Of a stretch of DNA of 64,000 nucleotides, positions 25,184 through 33,640 are shown piece after piece (the first letter of the stretch is position 1; each line of letters begins with the position of its first letter). The notes beneath the pieces were generated by a model. That model was not told the DNA's origin. It made no database searches and saw only the letters and a list, made by a program, of their open reading frames with translations. The translations under genes were made by a program, and so were the position numbers. This DNA comes from RHLJ01 sp963974345. GTDB lineage: Bacteria; Bacteroidota; Rhodothermia; Balneolales; Balneolaceae. The stretch spans positions 62,001 to 126,000 of the forward strand of contig CAXBBW010000013.1 of the NCBI GenBank assembly GCA_963974345.1, given 5' to 3'.

Positions 25184-26860
25184 ATGCGTAATTTTTCCTC
25201 ACTCTTATTATTCGTAGTAATTTTTTCTACCTATAATATCAATGCCCAACCAACTTTACTTGACGATAATTTAAGTATTAAAAAACTTACTACCTCTCCA
25301 AGTAATTCAGTTCGAATTTCATTTAATCAGGCAGATGGTAATATATACTTAGTAACTCAAGGTGGTGACCTATATGAAGTAAATATTGAAACAGGAAATA
25401 AAACCTTAGTTCAAACAAGTTCTGATTTAGGTATTGGGGATGTTCAAGGCATGGATATTTCTAAAGATGGTGTTATCTATTTAGTTGGAAATTCTAAAGT
25501 GAACTCCCTTAACACTGTTACAATTAAAAGAGGATTGAAGACTGAAGGAGTTTGGAATTGGGAAACGGTAGCCCAAACTGAGCCCTATCCCTTAAGTAAT
25601 ACTGCTTTTGATCATATTATGAACAATGTTACGATAAGCCCAGATAATCAGAGTTTAATTCTTAATAGTGGTTCTCGTACAGATCATGGTGAAATTCATG
25701 ATGTTGATGGCAGATTTCCAGGCTTAAGAGAAGCTGCTTTAACAGCAAAGATTCTTAAAATACCTGCTAATTCATCGAATCTAATTCTAGAAGATGATTT
25801 AGAGTTTTTAAAAACTAATGGATATATATTTGCTGAAGGAACTAGAAATAGTTTTAGCCTCGCTTATGATTCAGAAGGCAACCTTTTTGGAACCGAAAAT
25901 GCAGGTGATCGAGATGATCCAGAAGAGCTTAATTGGATTCGAGAAGGTCACCATTACGGCTTCCCTTGGGTAATTGGTGGGAATGATACTCCAATGCAAT
26001 TTTCTGGATATGATCCTGATTCCGACCCATTTATTCCGCCAAATTCAACAGCTTCGAACCTTGGAACATTTTACGATGATCCCGATTATCCAGCTCCTCC
26101 AGAAGGAGTATCATTTACTTATGGAGTTGTAAATAATGGACCTGATGCTGATACTTTTCGCGATCTAGAAGATGGTATTATTAAAGACGCTAGTGAACTT
26201 GGCAGATCTATTACAACTTTTTCTTCTCATTTATCTCCACTTGGTTTAGTATTTGATACGACAAATTCAATGGGTGGAAATTTTGAAAATGATGGATTTA
26301 TGCTTGGCTTTACAGGTGGTAATGATGGATCTTTTTTCCTTAGTAGAATGAATTATGGAGGAGAAGACTTACTTCATCTAGAATTCACTAAAGTGGAAGA
26401 TAACTTTGAAATTACTACTACACGTTTAATCAAAGATTTTTTAAATCCAATCGATTCTGAAATTATTGGTAATAAAATTTATGTTTTAGAATTTAAAACC
26501 AGTTGGCTAAATAATAATAAAAGCACTGGAATTTGGGAAGTTACCTTTCCCGCTAATACTACTAATACAGAAAATCTGAGTGATGTAGCTTCCAAGTATA
26601 AGCTATACCAAAACTATCCAAATCCATTTAATCCTTCTACTACCATATCTTTTGATCTATTTACTTCTGGTTTTGTAGAACTTGAGGTAAGTGATGCTCT
26701 TGGAAGAAAAGTTGCTACGTTGGTTAATAGAGAAATGAATGCTCATAATAATAATTCAGTATCATTTGATGCCTCAGATTTAACCTCAGGAATTTATTTC
26801 TATACACTTAGAGTAGACGGTGCATTTGTTAATACTCAGAAAATGATGCTGATTAAATAA
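25184..26860 (+). CDS. PQQ-dependent sugar dehydrogenase-like beta-propeller with T9SS sorting domain (copy 1)
   Basis: The 558-residue product has a signal peptide (MRNFSSLLLFVVIFSTYNIN-AQ) and a six-bladed glucose/sorbosone dehydrogenase-type propeller. Recognisable parts are LILNSGSRTDHGE, the FAEGTRNSFSLAYD strand, and NAGDRDDPEELNWIREGHHY followed by GFPW, the region around the cofactor/calcium site in soluble quinoprotein dehydrogenases. The last ~90 residues are a T9SS type A sorting domain (YQNYPNPFNPSTTISFDL to MMLIK). The protein is thus predicted to be released or attached outside the cell. Whether it oxidises a sugar is not certain, since this superfamily includes non-enzymatic members. 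Its neighbour at 26975-28687 is a paralogue with an identical 3' end. Confidence 0.9.
   Translation: MRNFSSLLLFVVIFSTYNINAQPTLLDDNLSIKKLTTSPSNSVRISFNQADGNIYLVTQGGDLYEVNIETGNKTLVQTSSDLGIGDVQGMDISKDGVIYLVGNSKVNSLNTVTIKRGLKTEGVWNWETVAQTEPYPLSNTAFDHIMNNVTISPDNQSLILNSGSRTDHGEIHDVDGRFPGLREAALTAKILKIPANSSNLILEDDLEFLKTNGYIFAEGTRNSFSLAYDSEGNLFGTENAGDRDDPEELNWIREGHHYGFPWVIGGNDTPMQFSGYDPDSDPFIPPNSTASNLGTFYDDPDYPAPPEGVSFTYGVVNNGPDADTFRDLEDGIIKDASELGRSITTFSSHLSPLGLVFDTTNSMGGNFENDGFMLGFTGGNDGSFFLSRMNYGGEDLLHLEFTKVEDNFEITTTRLIKDFLNPIDSEIIGNKIYVLEFKTSWLNNNKSTGIWEVTFPANTTNTENLSDVASKYKLYQNYPNPFNPSTTISFDLFTSGFVELEVSDALGRKVATLVNREMNAHNNNSVSFDASDLTSGIYFYTLRVDGAFVNTQKMMLIK
26789..26850 (+). repeat. 62-bp direct repeat, copy 1, in the sorting-domain coding end
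   Basis: These 62 bases (GGAATTTATTTCTATACACT...) are identical to 28616-28677 and encode the last strands of the T9SS sorting domain (GIYFYTLRVDGAFVNTQKMM). The coding sequence just before the block differs between the two genes, as does the base just after it. Confidence 0.95.
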
Positions 26861-26974
26861 CTACATAATTAATTTCTTCATTTTCATCTAAGTTCAGAAC
26901 ATTTAACATCTGAATTGGAACATAACTTAAAAAAGCGTTTATTTGACACTTAATATTTAACGTAAATTTTAAGT

Positions 26975-28687
26975 ATGAATCAAAAAAAGCTTTTTTTATT
27001 TCTATCTATTTTACTACTCAGTAAAGTAGCTCTGGGTCAACCAATCGCTCATACAAATAATATATCTTTAAAGTCGGTAACAAATGCTCCTTTTGAAGCT
27101 GTAAAGTTATCTTTTAACACAGCTGACGGTAACCTTTATGTTATTGCTCAAAACGGTTCTATCTATCGTGTAGATATGGGTGGTGTAAGAAGACCTGGGT
27201 CTACCACACGAGTACAAAGTACTACTGACCATGGTCTTGTGGATGTTCAGGGGATGGATATATCATCTGATGGTAAATTCTTCATTGTAGGTAATCTTAA
27301 AGATAATCAAGGCTCAAATGCTACTTATACAAATATTGGGATAATAAAAAGGGCTACAATAATAAATGGAAATTGGAATTGGGAAACGGTAGCTACTACT
27401 GCACCCTGGCCAATAAGTAATACCGATTTTGATCATGTTATGAACGAAATTGTAATTCGACCTGATGACAAGATGTTATATATAAATAGTGGCTCTCGGA
27501 CGGACCATGGAGAAGAACAGGCTGTTTGGGGTGATGGATTACCTCAAGAAGGATTATATCCCGACCTACGAGAAACACCACTTACAGCTAAAATTTTAAG
27601 TATTCCTGCAGATACAACTGATGCATATTTAGAAAATGATATTGATTCATTAAAAGAAAAGGGGTTCATCTTTGCGGAAGGAACTAGAAATAGCTTTGGG
27701 CTAGCCTTTGATGGAAATGGAGAACTATTTTCTGCTGATAACGCAGGTGAAAGAGATGATCCAGGCGAATTCAATTGGCTTCAAAAAGGTAAGCATTATG
27801 GATTTCCATGGAGAATTGGAGGAAACGACACCCCAATGCAGTATCCTGATTACAATCGAGATGAAGACCAATTATTTAATGCAGTAGGAAGAGACGACCT
27901 TTTTTATAATGATCCTGACTATCCCACTCCGCCAGAAGGAGTAGATTTTACTGAACCAATTCTTAATTTTGGACCAGATGGCATAAATTACGTTGATTCT
28001 GAAACAGGAAAAATAATAAATGCATTTGAGCAAGATACAGCTATTTCTTCTTTTACTGGACATCGCTCTTCTTTAGGTCTTGTATTTGATCGTGATAGCG
28101 CACTAACAGGAGAATATACAGGAGATGGTTTTGTTTTAGCTTTTACAGGTGGTAATGATCCTTACTTTCTTTTAAGTACTATGGATGATCAAGGAGAAGA
28201 TTTACTACATATTGAGCTTACTAAATCTGAGAATACTTATACAATGACTTCTAAAAGATTAGTATCAGGATTTTATAATCCTATAGATTCAGAAATAATC
28301 GGAAACGAAATATTTGTACTCGAATTTGGCAATTCTTGGTTAAATAATAACGTCACTACAAAAATATGGAAAGTAGGTTTCGGAGAACCTGTGGCAAATG
28401 AATTTGAGACTAATGGTCCAGCAGAATTTAAATTAGATCAAAACTATCCTAACCCGTTCAATCCATCTACAGTTATAAGTTTTAATTTATCCAAATCTGG
28501 ATTTGTAGAACTTGATGTTTTCAATTCATTAGGGCAGAAAGTAAGTTCATTAGTAAAAAATAGAATGAATGCTAAAACATATGAAGTCAAATTCAATGCA
28601 ACAAATTTATCATCTGGAATTTATTTCTATACACTTAGAGTAGACGGTGCATTTGTTAATACTCAGAAAATGATGCTAATTAAATAG
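26975..28687 (+). CDS. PQQ-dependent sugar dehydrogenase-like beta-propeller with T9SS sorting domain (copy 2)
   Basis: The 570-residue product is a full-length paralogue of the preceding gene. It has a signal peptide (MNQKKLFLFLSILLLSKVAL-GQ), the same propeller landmarks (YINSGSRTDHGEEQ, FAEGTRNSFGLAFDGNG, NAGERDDPGEFNWLQKGKHY) and a C-terminal T9SS sorting domain starting DQNYPNPFNPSTVISF. Compared with copy 1 it carries a few small loop insertions, for example near GGVRRPGSTTRV. The role is likely the same or complementary: an extracellular sugar or aldose dehydrogenase, or a binding propeller. A 62-bp block at the 3' end is identical to copy 1. The gene ends 8 bases inside the convergent fbp gene, leaving no room for separate terminators. 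Confidence 0.9.
   Translation: MNQKKLFLFLSILLLSKVALGQPIAHTNNISLKSVTNAPFEAVKLSFNTADGNLYVIAQNGSIYRVDMGGVRRPGSTTRVQSTTDHGLVDVQGMDISSDGKFFIVGNLKDNQGSNATYTNIGIIKRATIINGNWNWETVATTAPWPISNTDFDHVMNEIVIRPDDKMLYINSGSRTDHGEEQAVWGDGLPQEGLYPDLRETPLTAKILSIPADTTDAYLENDIDSLKEKGFIFAEGTRNSFGLAFDGNGELFSADNAGERDDPGEFNWLQKGKHYGFPWRIGGNDTPMQYPDYNRDEDQLFNAVGRDDLFYNDPDYPTPPEGVDFTEPILNFGPDGINYVDSETGKIINAFEQDTAISSFTGHRSSLGLVFDRDSALTGEYTGDGFVLAFTGGNDPYFLLSTMDDQGEDLLHIELTKSENTYTMTSKRLVSGFYNPIDSEIIGNEIFVLEFGNSWLNNNVTTKIWKVGFGEPVANEFETNGPAEFKLDQNYPNPFNPSTVISFNLSKSGFVELDVFNSLGQKVSSLVKNRMNAKTYEVKFNATNLSSGIYFYTLRVDGAFVNTQKMMLIK
28616..28677 (+). repeat. 62-bp direct repeat, copy 2
   Basis: Identical to 26789-26850. It codes for the end of the T9SS sorting domain of the second propeller protein, in the same reading frame. 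Confidence 0.95.
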
Positions 28688-29717
28688 AATTAACAACCTC
28701 TTCTTCTGAATATTCAAATAGAAAATCCATTACTTTGGTAACATTTTCAACTGAGCCAATATAGATAGGCGTGCGTTGGTGAATAGATTCTGGATTAATT
28801 TCCATTATTCTTTTTTCACCATTCGTAGCCATGCCACCAGCTTGTTCAATTATAAAGCTCAATGGATTGCATTCATACATCAGTCGTAGCTTCCCATTAG
28901 GGTACTTTTTACTATGGGGATAGATAAATATACCCCCCTTTATTAAAGTCCGATGAATGTCTGCAACCATTGAGCCAATATATCTTGCCGAATAAGGTCT
29001 TCCTGATTCTTTATCCTCTTTTTGGCAATATTTGATATACTTTTTTAAACCTGTATCCCAGGAATTATAACTCCCTTCATTTATACTATAAATTGCTCCA
29101 TGTTCAGGTATTTGAATTCTTTTATCGGAAAGAATGTACTCCCCAATACTCGGATCTAAGGTAAAAAGTGATACTCCCAGTCCAGTTGTATAGGCAAGAG
29201 TAGTACTTGAACCATATAAAACATATCCAGCAGCAACTTGTCGTGTTCCTAACTGAAGCGCATCATCTTCCACTAACTCAGGATCGAATCGAGGCTCACG
29301 TATATAGATTGAAAATATAGACCCAATGGATACATTTACATCTATGTTTGAAGATCCATCTAAAGGGTCGAGGTATACAATATACTTCCCCCCTTGACTC
29401 CTTAACCGTACAATTCCATCATTCTCTTCAGAGATTACCATACAAGTAATTGCAGATCGTTCTAGAGCAGAAATCAATTGTTGATCGGCAAAGGTATCTA
29501 GCTTTTTAACCGACTCGCCATGAACATTGATAGAGCCTTCATTTCCTAGAATATTAGTGATACCAGCTTTGTTCACCTCTCTTGAAATTATTTTGGATGC
29601 TAAACCGATATCTCTTAATAATTGAGAGAGCTCACCTGTTGCTCCAGGGAATCTATTTTGAGATTGTATAATGAATTCTTCTAGAGTGACCAAACGTTCA
29701 TTTTGCTTTAAATCCAT
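28680..29717 (-). CDS. fbp: class 1 fructose-1,6-bisphosphatase
   Basis: The enzyme removes the 1-phosphate of fructose 1,6-bisphosphate in gluconeogenesis. The 345-residue product has the class I metal/active-site motif YLDPLDGSSNIDVNVSIGSI (about residue 117 on), the upstream EEND acid pair, and the C-terminal substrate motif YPHSKKYPNGKLRLMYECNP with LSFIIEQAGG. Length is normal. The start ATG at 29717 is part of a 10-bp inverted repeat (29717-29753). Its 3' end overlaps the convergent dehydrogenase-like gene by 8 bases. Upstream on the same strand are coaE and nadB, so it may be the last gene of a nadB-coaE-fbp run or have its own promoter in the 92-base gap. Confidence 0.97.
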   Translation of the reverse strand: MDLKQNERLVTLEEFIIQSQNRFPGATGELSQLLRDIGLASKIISREVNKAGITNILGNEGSINVHGESVKKLDTFADQQLISALERSAITCMVISEENDGIVRLRSQGGKYIVYLDPLDGSSNIDVNVSIGSIFSIYIREPRFDPELVEDDALQLGTRQVAAGYVLYGSSTTLAYTTGLGVSLFTLDPSIGEYILSDKRIQIPEHGAIYSINEGSYNSWDTGLKKYIKYCQKEDKESGRPYSARYIGSMVADIHRTLIKGGIFIYPHSKKYPNGKLRLMYECNPLSFIIEQAGGMATNGEKRIMEINPESIHQRTPIYIGSVENVTKVMDFLFEYSEEEVVNSI

Positions 29718-29753
29718 ATCAGAAAATTAAGTATTGGAAGCGCTTTTCTGATA
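29717..29753 (-). promoter_or_regulatory. inverted repeat with LacI-type palindrome at the fbp start
   Basis: TATCAGAAAA (29717-29726) and TTTTCTGATA (29744-29753) are perfect reverse complements. Inside lies the palindrome AAGCGCTT (29738-29745) within TTGGAAGCGCTTTTC, which resembles operators of LacI-family sugar regulators (central CG). As RNA, the hairpin would hold the first base of the fbp ATG. It could act as an operator, a translational switch or both. Confidence 0.45.
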
Positions 29754-29809
29754 AATATACGAATGTTTTGATAAGATATTAGATAGTGTATAAAATTCTA
29801 ATCGGAAAA

Positions 29810-30397
29810 TTATGCGATCAATTTAAATACTTCTTCAGCTTTAATTATTAGCTGTTCTAATGATCCATTATTTTCTATTATAAAATCTGCTTCACTTTTT
29901 TTTAAAGTGAAATTTGGTTGGTTAAAAATACGTTCTTGTACTTTTTTTGAATCCGTTTCATCTCTATTTACCGTCCTTTTTATTCTCTCTTTTTCATCAG
30001 CTAATAGAAGAACTACAAAATCTAAATTCTTAGGCCTACCATGCTGCAATAAAATTGCTGCTTCCTTTACAAAAACTTGAATCCCTTCTTTTTCCTTTTG
30101 ATCGGAAAGTTGATCAATTTTCTCCCAAAGAATGGGGTGAACAATAGCATTTAATTCTTCTACCCTTCCCTTCTCGAAAGCTTCTTTGGCCAAAAAAGTC
30201 CTGTTCAAACTCCCATCATTTTTATAGGATTCATTTCCAAAGGTTTTCTTTATGGATGAAATCATTTTTTCATCTGAAACCATAAGCTCTTTCGCGAAAT
30301 CATCCGCATATAAAACAAAGGCTCCAAGTTCTTCCCACTTCCTACAAAAAGTGGTTTTACCTGATCCTATTCCCCCTGTTACTCCGACTCTAATCAT
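29810..30397 (-). CDS. coaE: dephospho-CoA kinase
   Basis: CoaE performs the last step of coenzyme A synthesis, phosphorylating dephospho-CoA. The 195-residue product starts with the P-loop GVTGGIGSGKTTFCRKWEEL, then FVLYADDFAKELM (substrate Asp), the lid region (FVKEAAILLQHG) and the RRT-like motif ERIKRTVNRDETDSKKVQER. Length is typical. The start ATG at 30397 overlaps the end of nadB by 8 bases, so the genes are cotranscribed. Linking NAD and CoA synthesis in one operon is plausible housekeeping organisation. Confidence 0.96.
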   Translation of the reverse strand: MIRVGVTGGIGSGKTTFCRKWEELGAFVLYADDFAKELMVSDEKMISSIKKTFGNESYKNDGSLNRTFLAKEAFEKGRVEELNAIVHPILWEKIDQLSDQKEKEGIQVFVKEAAILLQHGRPKNLDFVVLLLADEKERIKRTVNRDETDSKKVQERIFNQPNFTLKKSEADFIIENNGSLEQLIIKAEEVFKLIA

Positions 30398-31964
30398 GAA
30401 TTATAGCCTTGTCATTATTTACATGATCTGTATTATAATGCAATCCTCTATTTTCAGTTCTGCTCATTGCTGCTTTAATAATTAAATAGGCAACTGAAAT
30501 CAAATTTCTTAATTCACAAAGTGGAACACTTATCGTAGTTCTTTCATAAAAATCTTCTACTTCTTCGAATAATAGAGTCACTCTTCGTAAGGCTCTTTGT
30601 AAACGGAGATCGCTCCTCACAATACCCACATAATCCCACATTATTTGTTGTAGTTCTTCTCTATTGTGAGATATCAAAATCCATTCTTTAGTATTAAATG
30701 TTCCGCTTATGTCCCACTCGGTAATATTCTCCTGATATTCGAAATCTTTGAACTTCTCTATGGCTTTTTGGGATGCAGCTTTTGAGAAGTATAAAGCTTC
30801 CAATAAACTATTAGAAGCTAACCGATTTGCACCATGAACTCCAGTAGATGCAATTTCTCCACAAGCAAAAAGTCTTTTTATCGAAGTTTGTCCATATAAA
30901 TCGGTAACTACCCCACCACATCCATAGTGTGCAGCAGGAACTACTGGAATTTGGTCTTTTGTAATATCTATACCAAAGGAAATACAAGTTGAATAAATAG
31001 TAGGAAATTCTTCTTTGACTGCTTCTCCATCAAGATGTGTTACATCTAGAAAAACACTCTTATCGCCTCTGGTTTTTAATTGATCGTCAATAGCTCTTGC
31101 TATAATATCTCTTGGGGCAAGATCTTTTCTATGGTCGTATTCTTCCATAAAAGCATGTCCATCCGAATTCCTTAATACTCCGCCAAATCCTCGTAATGCT
31201 TCGGTTATCAGAAACGATTTTGCTTCACTAAGATTTAATGATGTTGGATGAAATTGCACAAACTCCATATTTGAAATCTTAGCTTTGGCTCTATATGCCA
31301 TTGAAACACCATCTCCTGTTGCGATACTCGGATTTGTAGTGTACTGATACACCTGACCTATTCCACCAGTAGCCAAAACTGTAATTCTGGCCAGCATTCT
31401 GTGAACTTTTTCTTTCTTCTGATCTAATACATAAGCCCCAAAACATTGTATCTCAGGAAGTTTTTTTACTTTAATCCCAAGATGATGCTCTGTCAACAAA
31501 TCCATCACAAAATGATGTTCTAATATTTTAATATTGGGATGATTTTTTACTCTCGCAAGCATTACTGTTTCAACTTCTTTACCTGTTGCGTCAGCTGCGT
31601 GTACAATCCTTTTTTTAGAGTGCCCTCCTTCTCTTCCCAAATCAAGAATTTCTTCTTTATCAGTAAACTTCACTCCATAATCTATCAACTCTTGAATGAG
31701 TTTTGGAGCACTTTTTACCATTAGCTCAACGGCTTCTTTATCGCATAATCCATCTCCTGCAATAAGTGTATCTGATATATGATTTTCAAAAGAATCCTCT
31801 TCAAGATTCATTACTCCAGCAATTCCACCTTGAGCATACCTTGTATTGGCTTCCATCATCTCGTTCTTTGTTACTACCAATACACTTCCATGTTCTGCAG
31901 CATTTAGAGCAAAATTTAACCCCGCAAGACCGGTTCCAATAACAAGAAAATCTGATTTATACAT
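30390..31964 (-). CDS. nadB: L-aspartate oxidase
   Basis: NadB oxidises L-aspartate to iminoaspartate, the first step of de novo NAD synthesis, with FAD. The 524-residue product has the N-terminal dinucleotide-binding motif VIGTGLAGLNFALNAAEHGS, the family motif TRYAQGGIAGVM, the FAD/substrate signature VVPAAHYGCGGVVTDLYGQT, and the C-terminal helical domain. It matches NadB rather than succinate dehydrogenase subunit A in length and in the TRYAQGGIA motif. NadA and NadC are not in the window. It overlaps coaE downstream and follows prfB by about 50 bases. Confidence 0.96.
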   Translation of the reverse strand: MYKSDFLVIGTGLAGLNFALNAAEHGSVLVVTKNEMMEANTRYAQGGIAGVMNLEEDSFENHISDTLIAGDGLCDKEAVELMVKSAPKLIQELIDYGVKFTDKEEILDLGREGGHSKKRIVHAADATGKEVETVMLARVKNHPNIKILEHHFVMDLLTEHHLGIKVKKLPEIQCFGAYVLDQKKEKVHRMLARITVLATGGIGQVYQYTTNPSIATGDGVSMAYRAKAKISNMEFVQFHPTSLNLSEAKSFLITEALRGFGGVLRNSDGHAFMEEYDHRKDLAPRDIIARAIDDQLKTRGDKSVFLDVTHLDGEAVKEEFPTIYSTCISFGIDITKDQIPVVPAAHYGCGGVVTDLYGQTSIKRLFACGEIASTGVHGANRLASNSLLEALYFSKAASQKAIEKFKDFEYQENITEWDISGTFNTKEWILISHNREELQQIMWDYVGIVRSDLRLQRALRRVTLLFEEVEDFYERTTISVPLCELRNLISVAYLIIKAAMSRTENRGLHYNTDHVNNDKAIIHD

Positions 31965-32015
31965 TTATTTGATTTAAGCCATTGTAAAAAAATCTGGAGT
32001 ATATCCAATTAAAAA

Positions 32016-33135
32016 TTAAGCTTGTTCATCAACTGAAATAAGTAATAAATATGCTTTTATAAAGTCGTCTAAATCACCATCCATTACTGCGGCTACATTC
32101 GAAGTTTCGTGATTCGTTCGATGATCTTTTACGCGTTGGTCATCAAATACATAACTTCGGATTTGAGAACCCCACTCGTTCTTCCCTTTTGTTCCTTCGA
32201 GACGAGCTTTCTCAGCTTCCTGAATTTCCTTTTCAAGCTCATAGATCCTAGACTTTAACAATACTAGTGCTTTCTCCCGGTTTTGAAGCTGTGAGCGCTC
32301 CTGTTGACATTCAGCAACTACACGCTGTTCTGTTCCATCAGATAAAGTACCAGTCCAAACCAGCCGAACACCTGTTTCAACTTTATTTACATTCTGTCCG
32401 CCAGCTCCGCTCGAATGAAATCGTTGAAGCTCTATATCACTGTCATTAAGATTTAGTTCAATCGTATCATCAACTAGAGGAGAAACAAAAACTGAACAAA
32501 ATGAAGTATGTCGACGTGCATTACTGTCAAATGGCGAAACACGCACAAGACGATGTACTCCACTTTCAGCTTTTAAGAATCCGTAAGCATTATTTCCTTG
32601 AACTTCTATTGTCGCACTTTTCATTCCAGCAACTTCTCCATCCTGATAATCAATCACTGAAACTTTGAAACCGCTTCGCTCAGCCCATCGAGTATACATT
32701 CGGTATAACATCTCAGCCCAATCCTGACTCTCAGTCCCACCTGCTCCAGGATTAAAATTAACTACTGCATCCCGATGATCATCTGTGCCTTTAAGCATAT
32801 TCCTAAGCTCGAGGTTATCTAATGCTTTCTGGAATTTTATATACTCTTGAGCTAGTTCGTCTTCAACATCCTCTCCCATTTCAAGAAACTCGAGATATAC
32901 ATTAATACTTTCTCGAAGCTCATTTAATTTATCCCAAGCTTCTACCAAGCTTTTCTCATTGTCTAGCTGTTTCATGGTAACTTGAGCTTGAGCTGGGTCA
33001 CTCCAAAACTCAGGATTCTGAGTTTTCTCTGTAAGTTCTATTATTCGGACTTTTCGTTTATCGTAGTCAAAGGTACCTCCTGAGCGCGTCTAATCGCTCG
33101 TAGTGATCCTGTAAATGATCCTTATTTATTGCCAT
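32016..33135 (-). CDS. prfB: peptide chain release factor 2, made by programmed +1 frameshifting
   Basis: RF2 ends translation at UGA and UAA codons. The first 22 codons begin at the ATG at 33135 (MAINKDHLQDHYERLDALRR, then YL) and reach an in-frame TGA at 33067-33069. The remaining 350 codons lie in the +1 frame from 33068 to 32016 (DYDKRKVRIIELTEKTQNPE...). The joined 372-residue product is standard for RF2. It has the tripeptide region near codon specificity, SPFDSNARRHTSFCSVFVSP, and the catalytic GGQ in HSSGAGGQNVNKVETGV. A search by single frames would find only a 319-residue piece starting MKQLDNEKS, which is not the true start. Downstream on this strand is nadB. Confidence 0.97.
33066..33081 (-). 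promoter_or_regulatory. prfB programmed frameshift site
   Basis: On the minus strand the sequence is AGGAGG-TAC-CTT-TGA-C: an internal Shine-Dalgarno (33076-33081), the slippery CTT T, and the UGA stop (33067-33069). This is the canonical RF2 autoregulation site: low RF2 lets the ribosome pause and shift +1 on CTT/TTG, restoring RF2 production. Confidence 0.97.
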
Positions 33136-33220
33136 TATCTTTCTGTATTAGATTAGAAGTTTAAGGTACATAGTACATGAACAACTATAAAGCTTACTAT
33201 TCATTATATAGATTAAAAAA

Positions 33221-33250
33221 AAGCCATCCTTCAGATGAAGGATAGCTTTA
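33221..33250 (-). terminator. terminator of the DUF883-like gene
   Basis: AAAGCCATCCTTC (33221-33233) and GAAGGATAGCTTT (33238-33250) pair over 13 positions with one mismatch around AGAT. On the minus strand a T-run of eight follows. It lies between the gene at 33272-33541 and the prfB start. Confidence 0.85.
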
Positions 33251-33271
33251 AATCATTTTATCCAATACTTA

Positions 33272-33541
33272 TTATCTTAGTGCTCTTCCTAAAATAATAC
33301 CGACTGCAAGTCCTGCAATTGCCGCTATTCCTAAACCTCGTTCAGGGTTCGCTCTTACATAGCGACGTGCATTTCTATATTCGTGTTTAATTTCTGTTTC
33401 AAGCCAATCTCTTTCGTCTTTTAGCTTGTCAATTACTTCGTCATAGGTTTTTTCTACTCTATCTTGAATTACTTCACTTGCATTATTCACAGTTTTCCCG
33501 ATTTTTTTTTGGGCTTCTTCTATTTTCATTGTATTAGCCAT
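33272..33541 (-). CDS. small DUF883/YqjD-like membrane-anchored protein
   Basis: The 89-residue product has a long amphipathic, probably coiled-coil N-terminal part (KIEEAQKKIGKTVNNASEVI...) and ends with one membrane helix of the ElaB/YqjD type: RANPERGLGIAAIAGLAVGI followed by ILGRALR. Family members in enterobacteria are inner-membrane proteins that bind ribosomes in stationary phase. Similarity here is by architecture and the PERG motif, not by function. It is a single-gene unit with its own terminator, divergent from btaA; the 99-base gap holds both promoters. Confidence 0.78.
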   Translation of the reverse strand: MANTMKIEEAQKKIGKTVNNASEVIQDRVEKTYDEVIDKLKDERDWLETEIKHEYRNARRYVRANPERGLGIAAIAGLAVGIILGRALR

Positions 33542-33640
33542 TTTTTCCTTTCTTTAATTATTCTTTAAATACGAATCTAATCTTTATTGTTTGTAAGTTT
33601 AAACAATCTTAAATCATTTTAGTTTCATTTTTTAATATTA

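Noticed and set aside
32016..33135. prfB as a frameshifted pseudogene
   Set aside because: The break is the canonical RF2 programmed frameshift site with internal Shine-Dalgarno and CTT TGA; the joined product is complete.
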